Origin: an uncultured Lachnospiraceae bacterium
GTDB lineage: Bacteria; Bacillota; Clostridia; Lachnospirales; Lachnospiraceae
Direction of reading: 5' to 3'
NCBI GenBank assembly: GCA_905235345.1
Contig: CAJOLO010000193.1
Span: 1 to 5,089, forward strand
DNA: 5,089 bases
Positions 1-5,031 of this stretch are shown here, in pieces. Made by a program: the position numbers and the translations under genes. The notes below the pieces were generated by a model. It was not told the origin of the DNA and did no database searches. It worked only from the letters and a program-made list of their open reading frames with translations. Every line of letters begins with the position of its first letter. Within the stretch, counting starts at the first letter, position 1.

Positions 1-679
1 TGTCCTTAAGATCTTCCGATACAAGGAAATAGTCTATACGCCAGCCCGCATTCTTCTCTCTTGCCTTGAACCGGTATGACCACCATGAATATATATCCGT
101 CTGATCAGGATAGAAATATCTAAATGTATCAATAAATCCGCTCTCCAAAAGAGCAGTCATCTTCTCCCGTTCTTCATCCGTAAATCCCGCATTTTTATGA
201 TTGGTCTTTGGATTTTTAAGATCTATCTCCTTATGTGCAACATTCATATCTCCGCATACTATCACAGACTTCTTAGCAGCAAGCCCTTTAAGGTAATCCT
301 TAAATGCATCCTCCCAAGTCATTCTGTAATCAAGGCGTTTCAGCTCATTCTGGGAATTGGGAGTATAGACTGTAATCATATAGAACTTGTCATATTCCAA
401 AGTAATGACCCTTCCCTCATGGTCATGCTCCTCCACGCCTATTCCGTATGTAACATTTAAGGGCTCCTGCCTGGTAAATATCGCCGTTCCCGAATATCCC
501 TTCTTCTCGGCATAATTCCAATACTGATGATATCCCGGCAGATCAAGTTCTAACTGTCCAGCCTGCATCTTCGATTCCTGAATACAGAATATATCTGCAT
601 CTGCCTCTTTAAAATAATCCTCAAACCCTTTTGTCACACAGGCTCTTATTCCATTAACATTCCATGAGATAAGCTTCAT
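1..679 (-). CDS. xth: Exodeoxyribonuclease III (AP endonuclease), 3' end cut by window edge
   Basis: This is a Mg-dependent exonuclease III / AP endonuclease (EEP superfamily; exoA in Bacillus). The family cleaves abasic sites and blocked 3' ends in cytoplasmic base-excision repair. My translation opens MKLISWNVNGIRA and gives 226 residues before the edge; family members of about 250 residues are usual, so some 25 are missing. Visible active-site positions are Asn7, Glu35 (IQES), Tyr105 (VYTPNSQ), Asp144 and Asn146 (CGDMNVAH) and Asp216 (GWRIDYF). The final SDH motif with the catalytic His lies outside the window. GGAGG (689-693) precedes two adjacent in-frame ATGs, 6 bases from the one at 682 and 9 from the one at 679. 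I chose 679 because the family starts MKLISWN; starting at 682 adds one Met. It has its own promoter about 120 bases upstream and appears to start a transcript. Recognition is very secure. Confidence 0.96.
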   Translation of the reverse strand, partial: MKLISWNVNGIRACVTKGFEDYFKEADADIFCIQESKMQAGQLELDLPGYHQYWNYAEKKGYSGTAIFTRQEPLNVTYGIGVEEHDHEGRVITLEYDKFYMITVYTPNSQNELKRLDYRMTWEDAFKDYLKGLAAKKSVIVCGDMNVAHKEIDLKNPKTNHKNAGFTDEEREKMTALLESGFIDTFRYFYPDQTDIYSWWSYRFKAREKNAGWRIDYFLVSEDLKD

Positions 680-742
680 CATTGGTTTCCTCCATATAAG
701 AATAATTACTCAGTCTTGCTGAATAGATACAAATAATATATG

Positions 743-794
743 ATTCCGGTGCAAAATCGCTCGTTCATAGGAATGAGGTTATTTGCATTGGAAT
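743..794 (+). other. 52-base near-perfect hairpin in the xth leader region
   Basis: Read as plus-strand RNA, 743-755 pairs with 782-794 over 13 bp, including two G-U pairs (748/789 and 749/788). A symmetric 4x4 internal loop follows. Then 760-766 pairs with 771-777 over 7 bp with one G-U pair (763/774), closed by the tetraloop AUAG. On the minus strand the same three positions become A-C mismatches, so the fold is better on plus although the flanking gene xth is on minus. The xth transcript predicted from the promoter at 807-835 would carry the weaker version starting a few bases from its 5' end. No U-tract follows on either strand, so it is not a standard terminator. Possible identities are a small RNA, a fixed palindromic repeat, or a 5' stabilising or regulatory stem. 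I do not recognise it as a named family. Confidence 0.6.
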
Positions 795-806
795 AAAATA
801 TGTTTA

Positions 807-835
807 ATTATACACATTTTCATATTCTTCATCAA
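807..835 (-). promoter_or_regulatory. Sigma-A promoter of xth
   Basis: On the minus strand the -35 is TTGATG (830-835), followed by a 17-base spacer and a perfect -10 TATAAT (807-812). The predicted start near 800 gives a leader of about 120 bases before the xth ATG, long enough to contain the hairpin at 743-794. Both hexamers and the spacing are read directly; activity is inferred. Confidence 0.75.
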
Positions 836-874
836 CCTAAAGACAAAATTTACGGAAACTTATGAATCAGGACT

Positions 875-894
875 TAAGCAAATGACATTGCTTA
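875..894. repeat. Small perfect inverted repeat between xth and the phospholipase-like gene
   Basis: TAAGCAA (875-881) is the exact reverse complement of TTGCTTA (888-894), with a 6-base loop. The 9-mer CTTATGAAT occurs twice around it (859-867 and 891-899). The repeat lies just beyond the terminator of the upstream minus-strand gene and has no U-tract, so its role is unclear. It could be a remnant of a duplicated terminator region or chance in AT-rich DNA. Confidence 0.35.
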
Positions 895-899
895 TGAAT

Positions 900-934
900 A
901 ATAAATAAGCCGACAGATTATTCTGCCGGCTTAT
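900..934 (-). terminator. Rho-independent terminator of the phospholipase-like gene
   Basis: On the minus strand a 13-bp stem (922-934 with 905-917) contains one G-U pair, closes with a 4-base loop and runs into the U-rich tail UUAUUUAUUAUU. On plus the G-U position is an A-C mismatch, which fixes the direction. It sits 15 bases past the TGA at 950-952. Confidence 0.85.
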
Positions 935-949
935 ATCAAATCTCCTGTT

Positions 950-1588
950 TCATCCCCTGTTAACCGCCACAGGTATTCTTACATAACCATGCTTCGTCTC
1001 TATAGACATCATGCACACATGTAATATCGCTGCCGAAACCGTAGAGCACACCTCCACAATATACCTGCAATCCTGTTCCACACTATGAGAGTCTATCTCT
1101 ATATAGTGTCTGTGTCTCTCTCTGATAAAATCCATAATATCCGAAACACTATTAAATCCTGACATATCCTGAAGGTTAATCTGAGCTTTCCAACGTTCAA
1201 GCTCATTCTCGTGCAGATTCCTGATATAACTCCTTAGCTTATGTTTAAGTTCACCCTCATACACGCAATGATCCTTCATGCTTCCCGGATACTCATTATT
1301 ATGCGGATATGTGAAATAATCTGCTATATAGTGCAGCACCTCGCCCAGCTTGGTATAATACATTCCGGAAAGCTCATTACCATGCCGATATCCCGTTGTA
1401 AGCTTTCTAATCTGTTCTTCCACAAGATGTATTGTTCCCGTTATCTCATGCCTCTGGGTGAGAAAAGACGGCTTACAATCCGGAAGAATACTTCCGATAT
1501 AGAATGCTTTCTTATGCTTTTCAAAATTCTTTGTATCTGATATATTCACAATATGCTTGGCCAACGAAATGTGGGATTTCTTACGCAT
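950..1588 (-). CDS. Zinc-dependent phospholipase C family protein, cytoplasmic form
   Basis: The 212-residue protein resembles the zinc-dependent phospholipase C fold of Bacillus cereus PC-PLC and Clostridium alpha-toxin (Zn_dep_PLPC family). The likely zinc-ligand pattern is His6 (SHISLAKHI), Asp37 (SILPDC), His47 or His54 (TGTIH), His86-x3-Asp90-x5-His96 (LHYIADYFTYPH) and His107-x3-Glu111 (DHCVYEGEL). The H-x3-D-x5-H and H-x3-E spacings are the same as I recall for B. cereus PLC (His118/Asp122/His128 and His142/Glu146). No signal peptide or membrane segment is visible, and there is no equivalent of the mature N-terminal Trp that is a ligand in the secreted toxins. It therefore probably stays in the cytoplasm, and its substrate is unknown. 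AAGGAGG (1599-1605) lies 10 bases before the ATG. It has its own terminator and appears monocistronic. Family call is fairly sure; phospholipase activity is not. Confidence 0.85.
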   Translation of the reverse strand: MRKKSHISLAKHIVNISDTKNFEKHKKAFYIGSILPDCKPSFLTQRHEITGTIHLVEEQIRKLTTGYRHGNELSGMYYTKLGEVLHYIADYFTYPHNNEYPGSMKDHCVYEGELKHKLRSYIRNLHENELERWKAQINLQDMSGFNSVSDIMDFIRERHRHYIEIDSHSVEQDCRYIVEVCSTVSAAILHVCMMSIETKHGYVRIPVAVNRG

Positions 1589-1605
1589 GATAACTATGCC
1601 TCCTT

Positions 1606-1716
1606 AATCGTCCTGTCAGGTAACTGCAAAGGTACGAATATTCCGTTCAGTTCTCGGAACTTAATAAGTCAGGACTCACTTCTTAGCCCACCTTCGTTTC
1701 ACTCAGCGAAGGTAGA
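1606..1716. other. Hairpin-rich leader upstream of the phospholipase-like gene, possible dispersed repeat
   Basis: Three base-paired elements lie directly before the RBS of the 950-1588 gene. ACCTTCGTT (1690-1698) pairs with AGCGAAGGT (1705-1713) over 9 bp with one G-U in plus-strand RNA (7 bp on minus). TTCCG (1641-1645) pairs with CGGAA (1655-1659), extended by a G-U on minus. GTCCTG (1610-1615) pairs with CAGGAC (1670-1675) and encloses the previous hairpin. The hexamer GTCAGG is repeated directly at 1615-1620 and 1668-1673. The block is clearly richer in G+C than the DNA to its right. It could be a regulatory leader or a small repeat inserted before the gene. I cannot match it to a named RNA family. 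Confidence 0.45.
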
Positions 1717-1879
1717 ACATTTCTTTATAATAATATATAATTTTAAGTAATTGCGAAACTCATATAAACATATTTATAGTTTACCACTTATTTTAAAATT
1801 TACAATGGTAAATTAATCAAAAATATATACAAAAAATACTATATATTATTTTTTATGTTATCTTTTATAAAAATATAAT
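1717..1879. other. Extremely AT-rich intergenic stretch, no gene
   Basis: By hand count about 20 of 160 bases at 1721-1880 are G or C. It contains A/T-only runs and an 8-bp A/T hairpin (1831-1838 with 1847-1854). No open reading frame with a ribosome binding site is visible. It must hold the promoter of the minus-strand gene at 950-1588, but I find only a weak candidate: TTTCGC at 1753-1758, 17-base spacer, TATTAT at 1730-1735, minus strand. Confidence 0.6.
1777..1815. repeat. 10-bp inverted repeat in the AT-rich spacer
   Basis: Positions 1777-1786 (core TTTACCA) pair with 1806-1815 (core TGGTAAA) across 19 bases, with a single G-T pair among ten. The TTTACCA/TGGTAAA arms contain a good share of the few G/C bases in the region, so chance is less likely than for the pure A/T hairpins nearby. 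It could be an operator for the gene at 950-1588, but this is speculative. Confidence 0.35.
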
Positions 1880-1916
1880 AAAAAACCCCGCCCTGCCACA
1901 TCAGACAAAGCGGAGT
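1880..1916 (-). terminator. Strong rho-independent terminator of the cysteine-rich gene
   Basis: On the minus strand 1906-1916 pairs with 1885-1895 over 11 bp (three G-U pairs) with a 10-base loop. The stem is followed by a run of U at 1881-1885 and further AU-rich sequence. On plus the three G-U positions would be mismatched, so it serves the minus-strand gene that ends at 1952. Confidence 0.9.
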
Positions 1917-1951
1917 CTTAACAAAATATATGATATATGTCCTATTCGCCG

Positions 1952-2872
1952 TTATTTTACCTCAATTTGCGGTACTTCCTCTGTCATATCACACGCCTGT
2001 GACGATCCACACCCATCATAAGTACAGTCATTCTTTAATTTTTCCTCAAAAAATGGTGCCCCGAGATCAAGCGGCTTGATTGCAAGATCAAGCAGATCAC
2101 CTGCCACAAACATCATGCATTCTGTATTATCAGGCGTGATGATACTTCCTTTGGGAGTATCGATTCTGCCTGCGCTTGCTACTCTGTAACCCGCATAATA
2201 CATACTCTGCAACACAAGTGTCAGTCCCACAGTAATTGTGCTGTCTGCAATCTCAAAACCAAGAATCTTTGCAATACCATACAGATTAATTCCCTGTTGT
2301 GGCATATTGTTGGTGTCAAGATATCCAAGATAATTAATAATCGGTGTTATCCCACCATCTTCTGTTGTATATGCATATCCGTAAGGTGCAAAAATCTCTA
2401 ACTCCACAGAAGACGGATTAGTCTCTGCATCATAGGTTTCAGCTGTAGTATCCGAAGGAAGATATACTGCCGTAGGATATATAGTATCCACCAGTCTGCC
2501 GGTCGAATCATAAAGATTAACGGCAAACTCCACAATAATGTTGGACAGTGTTACACTGTAACAATTAGGCCTTCCAACAAGAGAATCAATCACCACATTT
2601 CCGTCACCATATGTATAGGTCGCATTTATTACCCTTGCCGTCGCACATGTAACTGTAGGATACGTCGTTGCGATATCCACACCAAGATCAAAGGTGGTAC
2701 ACAGATTAATACCAATCTCGTCATACACCAACGGAGCCATCATGGAAAGCACCTTAGGGTCCGCACACACAGGATTGGTACACACATCCACACATCCTTC
2801 CTGACATGGCGGTATCCCCTGCACTATCCGGCTTGAAATTCTAGGTCTCTTTGAACATTTACACTTTGCCAT
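1952..2872 (-). CDS. Cysteine-rich protein of unknown function, possible spore-surface protein
   Basis: I do not recognise a named family in this 306-residue protein. It has 13 cysteines: Cys4, 6, 23, 27, 31 and 36 at the start, Cys58, 76 and 104, then Cys252, 283, 288 and 294. The N-terminal 40 residues are Lys/Arg/Cys/Pro-rich. A beta-strand-rich body (about 47-270) is full of Thr, Val, Ile and Tyr, with segments such as VTLSNIIVEFAVNLYDSTGR. The tail is acidic and Cys-containing. No signal peptide, membrane helix or sortase motif is visible. AAGGA (2881-2885) is 8 bases before the ATG, and a sigma-K-like promoter gives a leader of about 20 bases. A strong terminator follows, so it is monocistronic. 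Cysteine clusters plus a mother-cell promoter motif suggest a spore coat or exosporium component cross-linked by disulfides; this is inference. Coding status is firm from length, RBS, promoter and terminator. Confidence 0.85.
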   Translation of the reverse strand: MAKCKCSKRPRISSRIVQGIPPCQEGCVDVCTNPVCADPKVLSMMAPLVYDEIGINLCTTFDLGVDIATTYPTVTCATARVINATYTYGDGNVVIDSLVGRPNCYSVTLSNIIVEFAVNLYDSTGRLVDTIYPTAVYLPSDTTAETYDAETNPSSVELEIFAPYGYAYTTEDGGITPIINYLGYLDTNNMPQQGINLYGIAKILGFEIADSTITVGLTLVLQSMYYAGYRVASAGRIDTPKGSIITPDNTECMMFVAGDLLDLAIKPLDLGAPFFEEKLKNDCTYDGCGSSQACDMTEEVPQIEVK

Positions 2873-2899
2873 AATGCATTTCCTTGTACTTGTTTAATA

Positions 2900-2926
2900 T
2901 ATAATATGTCATAAAAAAGTAAATGT
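2900..2926 (-). promoter_or_regulatory. Sigma-K-like (mother-cell sporulation) promoter of the cysteine-rich gene
   Basis: On the minus strand CATATTATA (2900-2908) fits the Bacillus sigma-K -10 consensus CATANNNTA exactly. An AC (2925-2926), within GAACA, lies 16 bases upstream, close to the AC-17-CATANNNTA arrangement. The start would fall near 2893, about 20 bases before the ATG at 2872. I see no sigma-A promoter of comparable quality in the 99-base gap. AT-rich DNA makes chance matches to the -10 fairly easy. Confidence 0.45.
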
Positions 2927-2937
2927 TCCCATATATA
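2909..2937 (+). promoter_or_regulatory. Weak sigma-E-like promoter of the coiled-coil gene
   Basis: On plus TCATAAA (2909-2915; 5 of 7 to KMATATT) is followed by 14 bases and CATATATA (2930-2937; 5 of 8 to CATACAMT). It overlaps the opposing sigma-K-like site, so the two would compete or be coordinated. The match is weak and is reported because no better plus-strand promoter is visible before the gene at 2972. Confidence 0.25.
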
Positions 2938-2971
2938 TAGTAAAAAAGCCAATTTTCACGAGGATTCAATA

Positions 2972-3895
2972 ATGGATTTCATTTTTCAGACCGGGCATAA
3001 CCAGAAACACCTCTTATATACCATGGGCGAACACATTATTATGAGAAGAATTCAGGCAGATTTCCTGTCACGTCCCGTATATCTTGCCCATGATTATGCC
3101 GACCACCTTTATGGTACATTTCTTGACCATAACATATATTATTCTTATATTACAATAAATGAGGAGCTTACTATTAAAAGCATCTCCTCAGAACAACCGG
3201 TATTTCAACTTGGAGCAGATGATTTGCACAGATATGTCCAAGCACAAATCGTTTCATTTAACGGACACATTATACTTTTATACACTGTTCATAACCCGTC
3301 GGACAATAAATGGGATGTGCGATATGCCGTTATTAATTCACCTGCATCGGAAAACATATCTTCCGAAATATACGATCTGCTTTGCGATCTTTCCTGCAAA
3401 CCTGTTTTTTCTGTCTTAAACACCGGATCTCATTTGATTATCTATATACATAGCGATGATAATAACAGTTTATGGAGATTATCCTCTGATTCGGAGTTCA
3501 TTTCCCATGACGATATATCCGATACCTTCAAACAGCAGACTATGTTCCGGCTAGACAAGATAAGCCCTATCCATGAAGACGCAGGCAAGCTGCAACAAGC
3601 AAGCAATCTAATGATGAACAAGATAAGCTCACTGTTAGACGAAAACGACAATCTCAAAAAGGAGCTATCCGACCTTAATGAGGAAAAATGCCTATACTCT
3701 CCAAAGCTTAGTGAACAGGAAGGAAAGCTCAAATCTCTTACCGACTCTCTCATTGAGACAAAAAAAGCACTCTCAATCCGCGAGGCGCAGATTGAAAGTG
3801 CCAAAAAACAATACAATGAACTTATGGATGTCGCCCAAAGATACCGGGATGAAGCTATCAAATGGAGAATGAAGTTTTCTGCAGGGCAATCATAA
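2972..3895 (+). CDS. Unknown protein: beta-rich repeats followed by a coiled coil
   Basis: This 307-residue protein belongs to no family I can name. Residues 1-195 are beta-rich and contain three similar units, around 36-62, 92-122 and 144-171. Each ends in paired hydrophobic strands with aromatic residues: LYGTFLDHNIYYSYITI, GHIILLYTVHN then WDVRYAVI, and SHLIIYIHSDDN then LWRLSS. That pattern recalls beta-propeller blades but is too short for a full propeller. Residues about 203-302 are charged, helix-forming and heptad-like (LLDENDNLKKELSDLNEEK onward), a likely coiled coil for oligomerisation. There is no signal peptide or membrane segment. GAGGA (2960-2964) lies 7 bases before the ATG. 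It is the only plus-strand gene, divergent from the cysteine-rich gene and convergent with nadA. No good terminator of its own follows; only weak stems lie at 3895-3943. Coding is firm; function unknown, a structural or assembly role being inferred. Confidence 0.85.
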   Translation: MDFIFQTGHNQKHLLYTMGEHIIMRRIQADFLSRPVYLAHDYADHLYGTFLDHNIYYSYITINEELTIKSISSEQPVFQLGADDLHRYVQAQIVSFNGHIILLYTVHNPSDNKWDVRYAVINSPASENISSEIYDLLCDLSCKPVFSVLNTGSHLIIYIHSDDNNSLWRLSSDSEFISHDDISDTFKQQTMFRLDKISPIHEDAGKLQQASNLMMNKISSLLDENDNLKKELSDLNEEKCLYSPKLSEQEGKLKSLTDSLIETKKALSIREAQIESAKKQYNELMDVAQRYRDEAIKWRMKFSAGQS

Positions 3896-3940
3896 TTCTG
3901 CATTTAATGCTCGCTTGTGAACTTAAGCAACACGATACAG

Positions 3941-3975
3941 AATAAAACGTATCTATGAAGCTTAGCTCCATAGAT
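3941..3975 (-). terminator. Rho-independent terminator of nadA
   Basis: On the minus strand 3965-3975 pairs with 3951-3961 over 11 bp including one G-U, closing on a 3-base UAA loop. The tail ACGUUUUAUU follows. On plus the G-U becomes an A-C mismatch and no U-tract follows, so it mainly ends nadA. It might stop the converging plus-strand transcript only weakly. Confidence 0.8.
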
Positions 3976-4000
3976 CAATAAACTATTATTTACAATCTGT

Positions 4001-4912
4001 TCACTTTGCAAGCTCAAGCATACGTTCAAGCGGCTTTCTTGCCGACTCCATAATATCATCCGGAAGTGTTACCTCGGGCTCCATCGATTCTAGTGCCTCA
4101 AGTACTTTATCGATGGTTACAAGCTTCATATTCGGACAGAACTGTCTGTGTCCCACTGAATAGAATTTCTTATCCGGATTCTTCTGCATCAATTCGAAGA
4201 ACACACCCATCTCTGTACAAATGATAAATTCCTTCTTAGTGCTTGCAGTAGCATAATCAATGATCTCTGATGTACTTCCGATGAAATCCGAAATCTCCAG
4301 AACATCCATCGTACATTCCGGATGGGTAAGCACCTCCGCCGTCGGGCACAACTTCTTTGCCCTCTCCACAGCCTCTTTATCAATGCTCTTATGCACATGG
4401 CAGAAACCGTCATTAAATATAAAATGCTTATCCGGAAGCTTTGTTGCAATATATCTTCCAAGATTATTATCCGGCACGAAGAATATATTCTTTTCTGTCA
4501 GATTGCTCACAACCTTCAGTGCATTCGATGATGTCACACATACATCAGACACCGACTTAATCTCTGCTGTTGAATTGACATAGCACACAACTGCAAGGTC
4601 ATCATACTCACTTCTTACCTCAGCAATCCTCTCCTTTGTCACCATATGTGCCATCGGACAGTCTGCGAGCTGATCTGCCATAACAACCTTCTTCTCAGGG
4701 TTGAGCAGCTTCGCACTCTCCCCCATAAATGAAACTCCGCCAAAAAGTATATTGGCCTCCTTCACTTTAGTCGCAACCTTTGCAAGGTAAAACGAATCAC
4801 CCACATAATCAGCCAGCTCCTGCACCTCACCATCCACATAATAGTGGGCCAATATAACTACATCCTTTTCCTTCTTAAGTGCCTTGATCCGGCTTACAAT
4901 TTCATTATCCAT
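4001..4912 (-). CDS. nadA: Quinolinate synthase NadA
   Basis: NadA condenses iminoaspartate (from NadB) with dihydroxyacetone phosphate to quinolinate, in the cytoplasmic de novo NAD pathway, using an oxygen-sensitive [4Fe-4S] cluster. The 303-residue length fits the short NadA form. Cluster ligands are Cys85 (ADCPMA), Cys171 (GFCHVH) and Cys259 (QFCPNMK), close to Thermotoga Cys81, 168 and 254. Other conserved motifs are His23-Tyr24-Tyr25, YVNSTAEIK (111-119), TSSNA (127-131), PDNNLG (147-152), HPEC (197-200) and GSTSEII (212-218). I chose the ATG at 4912 because AGGAG (4920-4924) lies 7 bases before it. The in-frame ATG at 4930 overlaps that RBS region and has no site of its own. A promoter, leader and terminator bracket the gene alone, and nadB and nadC are not adjacent in this window. 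Recognition is secure. Confidence 0.98.
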   Translation of the reverse strand: MDNEIVSRIKALKKEKDVVILAHYYVDGEVQELADYVGDSFYLAKVATKVKEANILFGGVSFMGESAKLLNPEKKVVMADQLADCPMAHMVTKERIAEVRSEYDDLAVVCYVNSTAEIKSVSDVCVTSSNALKVVSNLTEKNIFFVPDNNLGRYIATKLPDKHFIFNDGFCHVHKSIDKEAVERAKKLCPTAEVLTHPECTMDVLEISDFIGSTSEIIDYATASTKKEFIICTEMGVFFELMQKNPDKKFYSVGHRQFCPNMKLVTIDKVLEALESMEPEVTLPDDIMESARKPLERMLELAK

Positions 4913-4935
4913 GAGTAATCTCCTAATCATTTAAC

Positions 4936-4953
4936 GACCGGCATAACCCGGCC
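4936..4953 (-). other. GC-rich hairpin in the nadA leader
   Basis: On the minus strand GGCCGG (4948-4953) pairs with CCGGUC (4936-4941) over 6 bp with one G-U, loop GUUAUG. It stands out in an AT-rich leader and ends 12 bases before the AGGAG ribosome binding site. It could influence translation or mRNA stability. No U-tract follows, so it is not a terminator. Confidence 0.5.
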
Positions 4954-4976
4954 TGTCTTCATTTTTCTTTTTATCG

Positions 4977-4996
4977 TGTGACATAAGATAATCACA
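4977..4996. promoter_or_regulatory. Palindromic candidate operator at the nadA transcription start
   Basis: TGTGA (4977-4981) and TCACA (4992-4996) are perfect inverted half-sites separated by 10 bases. The palindrome begins at the start predicted from the promoter at 5003-5031, where a bound repressor would block initiation. NAD synthesis genes in Firmicutes are commonly repressed by NiaR with nicotinate; whether this is a NiaR site cannot be judged from one copy. Confidence 0.45.
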
Positions 4997-5002
4997 ACTT
5001 AT

Positions 5003-5031
5003 TTTATAGCATATATGAGAAAATGTTTCAA
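5003..5031 (-). promoter_or_regulatory. Sigma-A promoter of nadA
   Basis: On the minus strand the -35 is TTGAAA (5026-5031), the spacer 17 bases and the -10 TATAAA (5003-5008), preceded by TGC, an extended -10 (TGn). Each hexamer is 5 of 6 to consensus. The start near 4996 gives a leader of about 84 bases. Confidence 0.8.

Noticed and set aside
197..460. 87-codon plus-strand frame inside xth
   Set aside because: It is antisense to conserved exonuclease III sequence including active-site motifs.
716..744. Plus-strand promoter (TTGCTG-17-TATGAT) for the 743-794 hairpin
   Set aside because: The -35 is only 3 of 6 and the start would fall inside the hairpin, so it could not produce the folded RNA.
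1241..1540. 99-codon plus-strand frame inside the phospholipase-like gene
   Set aside because: It is antisense to a gene with recognisable zinc-ligand motifs; composition looks like a shadow frame.
1553..1750. 65-codon plus-strand frame across the start of the phospholipase-like gene
   Set aside because: It overlaps the 5' end of a solid gene antisense and the rest covers the hairpin leader; no RBS or family similarity is visible.
3442..3903. 153-codon open frame on the minus strand inside the coiled-coil gene
   Set aside because: It lies entirely antisense to a well-supported gene, is Ser/Leu-rich as expected for the reverse of a Glu/Lys-rich coiled coil, and has no convincing RBS.
4913..4930. 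Upstream ATG at 4930 as the nadA start
   Set aside because: It lies at the upstream edge of the AGGAG site that serves the ATG at 4912 and has no RBS of its own; NadA does not need the extra six residues.
4913..4996. nadA leader as an NAD-I (nadA motif) riboswitch
   Set aside because: That riboswitch is known mainly from Acidobacteriota; only one short 6-bp hairpin is visible here, without the expected complex fold.
4977..4996. Cyclic AMP receptor (CRP) site
   Set aside because: The half-sites resemble CRP but the spacer is 10 rather than 6 bases, and Clostridia do not use classical cAMP-CRP control.
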